Origin: Bigelowiella natans CCMP2755
Lineage: Eukaryota; Cercozoa; Chlorarachniophyceae
Direction: 5' to 3'
Assembly (NCBI GenBank): GCA_000320545.1
Contig: ADNK01002541.1
Coordinates: forward strand, 1-30,000
DNA: 30,000 bases
The notes under the pieces were generated by a model, which saw only the letters and a list, made by a program, of their open reading frames with translations, ran no database searches and was not told where the DNA came from. Positions 21,412 to 30,000 of this stretch are shown here, one piece after another. Position numbers and translations under genes: made by a program. The first letter of the stretch is position 1. Each line of letters opens with the position of its first letter.

Positions 21412-23682
21412 ATTAATCTATTTGAGGGTATCGCCAAGCCAGAATGGAGTAGATAACTTCGTGAGCACAGGACAAACCAGTGTTAGATTCATGTGGGATA
21501 GCTGCGAGTTATCCCCTCGGATTTCAATGACCCTAACAGCAACCTGCACGAACACGCTTAGTACGATCTTTTTGAAGTAATAATGCTGCTTTATCATACA
21601 GCCTTTATACCTCATATAGCAAATACCCTTACCGAAGCGCTTCCTTTCTCAACTGACCCCAATATTGGATGCGAAGGTCATGATCAAGATGGAAAGGTTG
21701 TTCCCTAATTCACTCACATCTACTTTATTGTAGGAAGTCACGAGGCTTATGTACTTATCGGGGATGCATCGGAAAGTAAGATTTCATATATTGGAAAGTG
21801 CATACATATTCAAAAGCTAAAGCTTCTACTTTCAGTTAATGCTCCTCTCGAATGGCTTTATATTCCAGCGGAATTACCTGGCTTAGGGTGCATATAAATT
21901 AAATTGAATCAATTGTACAGTATTATGTAAGGCAATCGGACTGAAAGAGTTGTGGGAAATTGGATCACTGATACCTGAATATTGCTATCCAGAGTAACTA
22001 ACCCATGTTCAATGGAGGACACTTGTCTGGTATGGCATATCTATCATGTGAAAATAAATGCCGAATCTATGGATAATTTAGGCTACAACCTTCTCACCAT
22101 CGACTTTCTCTCCCAGTACCGTAACTCCAACAGGTTTACTAAATTTGTGCATCGAAATCATGCCGTAACTAAGAAGGTTTATATATTCTTGCGTCAGCTT
22201 CGCCCTCCACGGCAAGTCCATCAGGTTTGTTCATTTTGGTGCAAACGTAACTCGTAACGTTTGTCGTATCTAATCTTAATGAGTGCTTTTGATCTCATGA
22301 GAGTAAAGTTTCGTGATTTTATAGTTTCTCCAACTGCACAGCCGACATTCAGTCCTTCCGGTACCCCATTATTTTCCGATCGACACTCTCAGTTTAGCGA
22401 ATATACATGATTTAGAGTCTCCTTCATCTAGTGCGCCAACAATGTCGCCAAGTACAGGTCTAAAGGAACTTTTCGTCTAAACCTTTCTCACAATGAGCTG
22501 GAGGGTTTCAACAGAAAGAGTGCACAATAATATGTTTACCAGATGTTCCAACGACATGCCCTTCGGAATCTCCATCATCAAGTCCTACTGTATGTTACTA
22601 AAAAGTGAACTACATGTTCGAACATTTACGTTTTGGATTCTCTATGTTGTCAATGGATAACACTGTCCATATGTATACGTATGTTTAGTCTTTGTCTCAC
22701 TTGTACTAGCTATTGCAAGCATTATATACTATTGATACGAACAGGCACAACCGTCAATGACTCCTACTTCTGGACCAACATCGATTCCCACAGAGGCATT
22801 GCAAAAGCTTATTTTTGTTCGTTATGATAGTTTTTGCATATAAATATACTTATGTGACTTATATGTAGGTACCTACTCAAATACCAACAGGAAGTCCTTC
22901 ATCTTCACCGTCTTCATCACCCTCATCTTCACCGTCTTCATCACCATCGTCCGCATTTCCTACAATTTCACCAACTGCTTCACGTAAGATAAACTGTATT
23001 CCAATATTGTATCTATAGAGGAGCTTTAACATTGGTGATTATAAAATTGCTTGATATATGTATATATTTTCAACTTTTTATTGTTAATTGTATGGTCTCT
23101 ATCAATCATTTAGCAACTGGTACTCCAACGACAGTCGGTCCTACAGTTTTCCTTGTAACCCCAGAAAGTTCAGGCTCCGCAAGTACGAATATAGATAGTT
23201 TTATTTTGATGGATAATTGATTCCCGTACGAACAGAGTTCTATATTTTTAGATGGTAGTTCATCTGGAGCATCTATGGGCAGGGGTATTGCGATTGGTGT
23301 GGGCATCACCGTATTTGTCATAATTTTCGCTTTATGCACGGTATGCTAACGAGAACCTTGTTGCCATGTCTCATCATTGCACTAATCCATATTCAATCAT
23401 CATTTTAACTTTCTGTGAATAATGTAAGTGTTGGATCTTCCGGAATTATTTCTCGTCCAACAATCGAGACTCAATAGAAGTCTCCCACGTAGACGTAGCT
23501 GGAGCCCGTTATGTTAATGATTCTGTAGCAATCGGTGTACCAGTTGATTCTACAGGTGTACTTTCCATTTTTTCTTCGATCTTAATTTCATTTTCTGCCA
23601 CGTAAATGCATCTGTCAAAAATTTAGACATTAAGTAATGTGCATGATTCGCAGGCGAGTTGAAGCGGAATTCGTCGGAATGA
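20306..23682 (+). CDS. Unrecognised type I membrane protein with Ser/Thr/Pro stalk
   Basis: Exons 20306-20675, 20727-20773 (or -20800), 20971-21049, 21127-21202, 21427-21560, 21602-21676, 21734-21775, 21836-21887, 21993-22120, 22198-22224, 22325-22360, 22543-22589, 22745-22816, 22869-22983, 23114-23182, 23252-23340, 23429-23555 and 23654-23682 keep phase to a stop, giving about 537-546 residues. A signal peptide (core FSMLLTAMIFQL, ending near CNAQ) precedes an ectodomain with nine Cys. Exons from 22198 on build a stalk of PSPST, SPTAQPTFSPS and repeated SPSSS units. A single membrane helix (IAIGVGITVFVIIFALC) leads to a tail of about 55 residues with basic and acidic patches. No known domain is recognised, so the role at the cell surface (adhesion, receptor, wall contact) is open. 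The stalk was probably built from short in-phase exons. The end of exon 22745 is uncertain: ending at 22795 would need a GC donor but keep the stalk purely Ser/Thr/Pro. Confidence 0.78.
21288..21407. repeat. (CA)n and (TG)n in inverted arrangement within an intron
   Basis: (CA)n at about 21288-21322, then degenerate CACAGG units, then (TG)n at 21380-21407. The two arms are complementary, so a transcript could fold into a long hairpin inside the intron 21203-21426. The TG arm ends about 20 bases before the acceptor. Confidence 0.9.
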
Positions 23683-23849
23683 TGGTGGGGTCTCCCAATG
23701 TGCATGTGGCGTAGCAGTTCGCAGTGGATATTTACCATGTTGTAATTCATAAAAAACCTCCTACACATTAATGCACATCAGCAGTGAACCATCATGGTCC
23801 TCATTCTAGCATTGATCATATTTTTAGAATTTGCAGCATTCTCTTGTTC
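23683..23849. other. 3' flank of the membrane-protein gene
   Basis: A short non-coding stretch between the stop at 23682 and CTAG island C. No feature is recognised. Confidence 0.5.
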
Positions 23850-24880
23850 TGCTAGTCTGGCATTGAACATTGTGTCGCAGATCGAACGTGACAACGTGAC
23901 TAGCTAGCTAGCTAGGCTAGGCTAGTAGGTGACGTGAATGTTGCCTGGATCACGCTAGCATGCGCTGCTTGTCAAGGCTGTGCTAGTGTGGTCTAGTGGT
24001 GCGTGTGAATGATCAAGTCTGCTAGGCAGAATTCACTGTGTGTGTCACGTGTGGCAAGATTTCGATCTTGTGTCAGCCCACACGACTAGACGATCCAGTG
24101 AGTTGGGACAGGCTCTAGCCAGGGCTTGCCGATGCAGATCACAGACAACACAACACAATGCAATCTAGCTAGCAATGTGCATGCAACGTGTGTCGATTTG
24201 CACAGGACCTGTCTAGCTGTGGGTCCCATGTGTGTGTGTGTGTGTGTGGTCTGTGACACGTGCATCGACCACTTCACTAGTTCACATGTGCCTCCAAGCT
24301 CATGTGTGCCACAAATCAGCGCACACGTGAGCGCACACATTCAAGCTAGCAAGTGTGCATTGCATGCTAGCATGGCACCTGTGTGGATGTGAAAAGAGCA
24401 CACATGCCTTTTTTGCACCCACAAAAGTGGTGGATGTGTTTCACGCGTGCACACACATCTGGACATGCAGGACCTGCAGGTCCCACATGGTTGCCATGTC
24501 CATCACAAGCTAGATCATGCAGTGACAGTCTTGCAGTGTGGGGCCTGCCTGCAGCCTGCTAGCCTGTGCCGAACTAGCGAACTTGACTTGCACCAAGCGC
24601 GACTGCGACATCGCAAGCACCAGAGCAGAAGGGACGCGGAGAGATCTAGAGATGCCAGAGTGTTCAGGTGCAACTCCTCCCTGCTAGCTAGCTAGACAAT
24701 CGTCAGGAAGGCTAGAAGGGTTCGGTAAAAAGGAAGGAAAAAAAGAAAGATCTGTTTTGACAGCAGCTCTCCAGCTAGCTAGCTAGCCAGCTCTGAAGAT
24801 TGAAAAGGAAGATGAAAACGCAATGTTCCACTCCACTGCTGGACTGCTAGACTGGTCTAGTGGTCCATCGCTCAGATCGC
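23850..24880. repeat. CTAG island C
   Basis: Frequent CTAG, often as GCTAGCTAGC, is mixed with TGTG/CACA-rich sequence at about 24030-24470. CATGCTAGCATG lies at 24363-24374 and ACTGCTAGACTG at 24843-24854. Small open frames here have no gene-like features. Confidence 0.82.
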
Positions 24881-25815
24881 TAGATCGTGAAGAATTGTCT
24901 CTCAAAAGGCTAGCAGGGCGAAACAAAACAAAGAAAGAAGTGCTCACTCAGGACTGAAGCACAACGTGCACGTTGTTTAGCGAAGTGTTTGGGCCGCTCC
25001 GTGGAACACCGCTAATGTACCGGTCTCGATTTCAATGAAAAAGGGAAACGTACGCGTGTGGTTGCAATTTGCTGCGTTTGAAAATTCTAGAAGACGCAGC
25101 AATTTACGTGAAAACACCCAAAAAATGGGCATTTTCTCCTGCAAATCACTGCGAAACCGAAAACTTCCCCCAAAAAAGCTAACAGTTCTCTTCGCTCCAG
25201 CATGGGCATTTGTACTTTAATGCTGACGTAGTCCATGTCGTATCTCATTAAAGTACTGATGACAGTTGAAAATTGAGAAACACTTTCAACAACATAGGGA
25301 TGAAAAATGGGTCCTAACCGTGCGCATTTGCTGGTGGGAACATCCTGTTGGACAAATTTCAAAAGAATTTTGTCCATTCGGGGAAGGCAACCGATAGAAA
25401 CTGAGTAAGAAAACAAGTTGCGACATGAATATCTGTGGCTAGGAGATCCAAACAGGTTCCATTTTGAAGATATTTTCTGATTTGCTACCTACGTTTTGAT
25501 CAGATTTGGTAACCAACCCCACACTATCTTTGTAACTGGTAGGTGCTGACTATGCAACTCGAACCCCCCTCCTCTCCATCTGCTTTGCTCAGAAGGGGAA
25601 TATATATTGACCAACTCCCTCGAATCATGTATATTTTGGTGTTTTTAAGAAAAAAAGTGCCCCAATTATGAAGGGCTGAGATCATTTTCCTGCTGTGTGT
25701 TAAGTTAACCTGTTGGTTTGCAAGCTGAAGTCAATTTTCTCATTGGCATTTGATGTTCTATTACGGACCTTCTCAGTTATAGACGCAAAAAAAGACTTCC
25801 CTTTCTAAGAACACT
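24881..25815. promoter_or_regulatory. Upstream region of the EF-hand/coiled-coil gene
   Basis: No gene, RNA or repeat of note is seen. The last 200 bases before the ATG at 25816 are AT-rich, and the sequence just upstream is pyrimidine-rich (CTTCCCTTTCT). Confidence 0.4.
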
Positions 25816-26879
25816 ATGGCACTCGCTGGTGAAACTGATATGGACAAGTTGAAATCCCTCAACAAGAAGACTTACAAAGAACAGGCAGTTTGGTTCTTGA
25901 ACGCATACTGGGGAAATATCTTCGAGAAGGGAGAGGTAGTAAGCATCAGCTCTATATCATTCGATATATTCATATGCGTAGAATATGCAATTGTTGATTA
26001 GTGATTCTGAACAACTAGGGCGATTGCGCTCCGGAGAAACTTTGGGAATGGTGCCACCTTTTCGAAGAACTTGACAACAAGAAGAAAAAAAAGGGGTCGT
26101 ATTAACACTAAGTATAGATGTACACATACTTTAGGTTATATTTGTTGTTGTAGTCTTGCGCATTCATTTTATTCATTCAATTATTTGTTAGCTGTGAACT
26201 CGATGAGTTTAAGGCGCATGTGTTCTTGGAGAAAATTGGACAGACGCTCTCTGTTCGTGAGATGCGCTCTTATCTCAAGGTTATCTATTGATCACAATGA
26301 TAAATCCATCAATAAGTCTATAGTACAAATCCATCCTCAAAATATCCTAATGCCGCTGTTCTCTCCTTAATAGTCGGTGGATATCGACTTCAACAAGAAG
26401 GTCTCACTCATTGAGTACCTTGTGTGCAAGTAAGCCACGCATATATTCGATTTTCAATTTTATTCCAAAGGCATAACGTTCTGAAATACTCTTGTTAGGT
26501 TTAAGGATAATGGAGTTAAGTGGCATGCACTCGTAAATGCGCCCCAGGATGATGAAAAGGCAAAGGCAGAACGTGAAGCAGCGCAGAAGGTCGTCCATGG
26601 AAGGAGATACTCCACTTTCATCACCTTTCTAATAAATCAGTTCATTGAAACTGCTGCACAGAATTAGCACGAAATTGAATCTTTTATTCATACAAGGCTG
26701 TGAGCGCTGCCTCAGAGGCTGCTGCGAAGGCACGCGACGACCATAAAACTGCCCTTTCGAACGAAACTACCGCTGCCAAGGAAGCTAAAGTTGCTGCAGA
26801 GAAAGAACTTCTTGTAATTTTAAGAGCATTAAGATCTGATCCAACAGAATTACGCACGCACACATACCAACTAACTATA

Positions 26880-26918
<39 letters not shown>

Positions 26919-28172
26919 CATATGTGTTTGTGTGTGTGTGTGTGTGTGTTTGAAACTCTCTAGGCAAAGAGTGAGGAGAAGAAAGCTCTTGCTGCAGAAG
27001 CGGTAGTGATACCTCAAATGCAACTGACAAGGATATATTCTGTTGTATGTAGAAGTCCTGAATTTACTGACCTAGATGACAAATTGCTTTTAGGAATGCA
27101 CCGAATTGAAAGCGATTGCAGTGGCTAAGGCTGCTGCTGCCAAGAAGACAGAAGAAGCTGCCGTGAAAACTGCTGCAGAGGCTAAGGCGGCAGCAGAGGA
27201 AGCAGAGGCAAAAGAGAGCGACTTGAAACAAGCAGAATTGAAGGCAAAAGGAGAGGCCAATATGGCTCAAAAGGCGAAAAATGAGAGTGACACAGCTGCC
27301 AGTAATGCAAGAATAGCCCTAGAAAAGGTTCTGGCAGAGGAGAAAAAATACCATAATAAGATGAAAAAACTCCAATCCGACTCGAAAAACATGGAATACG
27401 GAATTGTCAAGCGGAATAAAGCTGCAAACCTTCTAGATCAATTGAAAGCCAAGCCTACGATGGCACTTCAGACAGCAAAAATCACCCTTGCTGCAGCAGA
27501 GAAACGAGCTGCGAAGGCTTTGAAGAAGTCAGCTGCAGCAGCTAAAAAGGCGCAGAATGCTGCAGACAAGATTTCTGCTGCTGCAAGCGCTGCAGAAGCT
27601 GCACGAAAGGCTGCTGATGAACGCAAGGCACAAGCTGATCAGGACGCTAAAGTCGCTAAGGCAGATCGTAAGGTTGCTGATGCTGCCGAGAAGGAATCGA
27701 ACCTCGCTCTGATCGCGGCATCTGACGCCAGAACACTGGCTCAGAAAGCAGCTGCTAAAGCCGAGAAGGCACGGGTGGCTGCTGATGAATCGAAGAAGGT
27801 TGCTACAGCAGCTCGTGAACAGGCAGAAAAATCGCTACGTGACGCAACAGTTGCTATGGAAGATGCAGAATCGAAACTAAAGGAACTTCTGGCGAAACCA
27901 CGCGGCAGTGGAATGGTAATAAACAATGAGACGAGATTTGTTACAATTTGTTTACGAATTGGTAATAGACGAAGATATAATAAATTAATTTCACGATGTC
28001 ACGAATAAATTTCCATCGTACGCGTGATTCGCACATTGAATAATAATGATAATAATAATAACTACTAACAAAACAGGGCGCTAACTGGTGGCTTGAGAGA
28101 GAGTTCGAGGAGGCTAAAAAGTATATGCCAAAGCACAAGCTTAAGAAACTTGCAGCGAAGATGAAGAAGTAG
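25816..28172 (+). CDS. EF-hand-like domain plus long Ala/Lys/Glu coiled-coil protein
   Basis: Exons 25816-25935, 26019-26098, 26192-26279, 26374-26429, 26499-26589, 26697-26813, 26964-27002, 27094-27915 and 28077-28172 join in phase to 1509 bases, or 502 residues. Residues 1-135 form a Trp-containing globular domain (KKTYKEQAVWFLNAYW, EKLWEWCHLFEELD, LDEFKAHVFLEKIGQTLSVR). It has an EF-hand-like loop at 99-110, DIDFNKKVSLIE, with acidic or Asn residues at positions 1, 3, 5 and 12. From about 145 to 475 the protein is almost entirely Ala, Lys and Glu with heptad character, predicting a long rigid helix or coiled coil. It ends in a basic tail with NWWLEREFEEAKKYMPKHKL. I recall similar EF-hand-like proteins in various protists but cannot name a characterised member. 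No signal peptide or membrane segment is present, so it is probably cytoplasmic or cytoskeletal. Calcium binding is inference. Confidence 0.88.
26883..26949. repeat. (TA)n and (TG)n in intron 6 of the coiled-coil gene
   Basis: About sixteen TA units followed by a (TG)n tract lie in the intron 26814-26963, close to the acceptor of the 39-base exon 26964-27002. Confidence 0.9.
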
Positions 28173-28299
28173 ATCATCTTTTGCGTCATCAAATTTGCTA
28201 AAGTAGAGAGTGAGAAGGAAATGCTTAGGAGTGCATGATTCGACTTTTAAGTCGTTCTGTTACAATTCAAAGTCGTTCGTAGTGGAGCACATTTACATC

Positions 28300-29290
28300 T
28301 AGACATACAAGATCTCTGTGCAATGCACGTACGACTGACAACGTACCTGCGCGTCACGCTCCACTGCATCCTTCTCGTGCAATCGTCGACGTGTGCACAT
28401 GCGAACAATCTTCCAAAACATGCATGCGTAGATCAATGAAATTGAGCGTGGCTAGGCTCTAATATTAGGCTCAACAACGCATTCACATGAAGTCCATAGT
28501 TATAGTAGTCCTAGCAGTCTGGCGGCGCGCAACGCGACAGGGCTTGCTGCTACAGCTTATTAGACTGAGCAAGTGAGCAGGGGTACCGGTCATCAAATGC
28601 ATGTTTAGCTGGCTGCTATGTGAGCACATGCTCTAGTACTACTAGCAGATGCATGTGCGCGCGCACACATATGACGCGTGGCGTGCGTCGCACATGTGCA
28701 TGTGCGCCACGGCACTGCTACGCTACGTGTCACGACCAGCTAGCTAGCCGTAGCGCAAGGAGCGCGCAGCATTCCCGGCTACATGCGTGCGCACAGCTGG
28801 ATCGATGGCAACGTGTCTAGCTAGGTAGGTGTAGTTCGATCTAGCGATGATCGATGACATCCATGCTAGCATGGACACGATCGACATGCAACGTGCACAC
28901 ACATGATTGATTGACAATGTCTAGATGTGCATTACATCCGTCTGCATCGATCACGTCATCATGTTTGCATGCTAGCATGTTGCGCGCGTGCATGCTAGCC
29001 GAGCATGAGACGCAACGATGTCTGCTATGCGCTTGTCAGCTAGCTAGTTAGCTGCTAGTTGGGTGGGCTGCTCCACGTCTGCCCTAGCTACTAGCATACT
29101 AGCTAGCTAGTGCTCACTGTGCAGTTCATTCTAGCGATCATGTTCGAAAACGATGAACATCGAGCTAGCGCTCGCAAACAAAACTGGAAAAACTGATCAT
29201 GCGCATCTAGGCATGGCGCGCCCTCATCGATGCAATCGATTACCACCACCGTTCTGGCGTGTCACACAGCTAGAAAGCTCCAGAGCCATG
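28300..29290. repeat. CTAG island D
   Basis: CTAG is again over-represented, densest from about 28500. It is accompanied by alternating purine-pyrimidine GTGCGCGCGC and TGCATG words. CATGCTAGCATG occurs at 28862-28873 and 28968-28979, and ATGTCTAGATGTGC (shared with the flank of island A) at 28917-28930. No coding frame is convincing. Confidence 0.82.
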
Positions 29291-29662
29291 CAGCCAACTG
29301 CTGATCAACATGCTGGCTACGTGGCAGCTGAACAGCATGATTCATGACAAGAAAGCACAACAAACATCATTAAGCATTCATTGGATACGATGCTGCTGTG
29401 TGTGTGCTAATGTTATTATAATCTTTCTCTTTTATATAATTGCCATGCATGGCAGCATGAGCGACTACTAGAGTAGGGCAATAATTGCATGACTTTCTTA
29501 CCTCCCAAGGCAAACATACAATCAGTAAAGATATTACAAGCAGTTCTCCTCAGTAAAAATAACTTTATCATATTCGGCCTTTATCAAGTTCTCCCCGCCC
29601 CCCTCCCCAAAATTTAGTGCTTGACTTACGGGTTCCTTCATGCCAACACGAGCAACAGCTCA
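29291..29662. other. Stretch between CTAG island D and the 3' end of a minus-strand gene
   Basis: No gene is seen. The right part should be the 3' UTR of the gene ending at 29663. Confidence 0.45.
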
Positions 29663-30000
29663 TCATTTCTTAAGTTTTTTTTTCAAGAAATCCTCGAGAC
29701 GGCCAAGGAACAGCATATCATCGCAATTGACTGTGACGTCCATGCCACCACCAGACTTACTCTCTTCGACAACAATCAAAACTTGCTGCTCCTTGTCATG
29801 TCTCAACGTAGCAGCCATACGGAAGGTTCCTGGCGACGAATCTGCTTCTCCTAGAACCGCAACGTCTACACAAGAACTCACAGCTGTAGCCACCTTGTTT
29901 GTAGAAGCGTAATTGCTGATTTTGAACCGAGACTCTTGCATCCCGGTAAGCTTTTTCCGTGTACTCTCAAACTCAGCAACACTGACGAGATTTGAGCGCA
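29663..30000 (-). CDS. 3'-terminal exon of an unrecognised gene, 5' part beyond window
   Basis: One open frame of at least 112 codons enters from the right edge and ends with LEDFLKKKLKK and a TGA at 29663-29665. Visible parts include NLVSVAEFESTRKKLTGM, FKISNYASTNKVATAVSS and VDVTVNCDDMLFLGRLEDF-like strings. The alternating hydrophobic pattern suggests beta strands followed by a basic C-terminal helix. The frame passes the right edge without a splice acceptor, so the exon is longer than seen. The last strands faintly resemble beta-groove lipid-transfer proteins (VPS13-like), but this is a weak impression and I make no functional call. A sequence that looks like a perfect donor (CCC|GTAAGT) lies beyond the stop near 29628. 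Confidence 0.6.
   Translation of the reverse strand, partial: RSNLVSVAEFESTRKKLTGMQESRFKISNYASTNKVATAVSSCVDVAVLGEADSSPGTFRMAATLRHDKEQQVLIVVEESKSGGGMDVTVNCDDMLFLGRLEDFLKKKLKK

Noticed and set aside
23106-23339. Minus-strand frame opposite the stalk and membrane-helix exons
   Set aside because: It is antisense to exons that are in phase with the rest of the membrane-protein gene.
24086-24695. Cys/His-rich frames in island C
   Set aside because: They are products of TGTG/CACA and GCTAGC composition, with no gene-like context.
27741-27926. Minus-strand Ser/Ala-rich frame
   Set aside because: It is antisense to the Ala/Lys/Glu coiled-coil exon.

Overview
This window is nuclear DNA from an intron-rich eukaryote, not a prokaryote. 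Every convincing gene is split by short GT-AG introns, many of them 50-250 bases long. One gene is IFT52, an intraflagellar transport subunit, so the organism makes or descends from makers of cilia. The long minus-strand gene is an organelle-type helical-repeat RNA-binding protein, and the EF-hand/coiled-coil gene looks like a family of protists. A free-living or algal protist, possibly of the SAR lineages, fits best. The sequence alone does not fix the species, and the intron density argues against a typical diatom.

Layout. (1) Bases 94-9538, minus strand, hold most of one very long gene that runs off the left edge. I could thread 27 small exons through introns packed with microsatellites. 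The protein is a chain of about 17 helical repeats of 38 residues each, of the OPR/HPR/FASTK-like kind, behind an Arg-rich N-terminus that looks like an organelle targeting region. (2) Bases 10979-13160, plus strand, hold a complete eight-exon cathepsin D/pepsin-type aspartic protease of 435 residues. (3) Bases 15467-18476, plus strand, hold a complete ten-exon IFT52 of 547 residues. (4) Bases 20306-23682, plus strand, hold an unrecognised single-pass membrane protein in about 18 exons: signal peptide, Cys-containing ectodomain, Ser/Thr/Pro stalk, one membrane helix and a cytoplasmic tail. (5) Bases 25816-28172, plus strand, hold a nine-exon protein of 502 residues with an EF-hand-like N-terminal domain and a long Ala/Lys/Glu coiled coil. 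(6) Bases 29663-30000, minus strand, hold the 3' end of a further gene that I do not recognise.

Between the genes lie four islands extremely rich in the tetranucleotide CTAG: about 13.57-14.26, 18.70-19.33, 23.85-24.88 and 28.30-29.29 kb. Each follows the 3' end of a plus-strand gene. They share a 12-base palindrome (six copies) and several other 12-14-mers, so they look like diverged members of one repeat family that I cannot name. The left 8.5 kb is by contrast crowded with di- and trinucleotide microsatellites, which are much rarer to the right.

The genes show no operon-like link. The protease and membrane protein enter the secretory system, IFT52 serves the flagellum, and the repeat protein probably acts on organelle RNA. 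All exon boundaries are read by eye from splice signals, reading-frame phase and, for the repeat protein, the regular 38-residue spacing.
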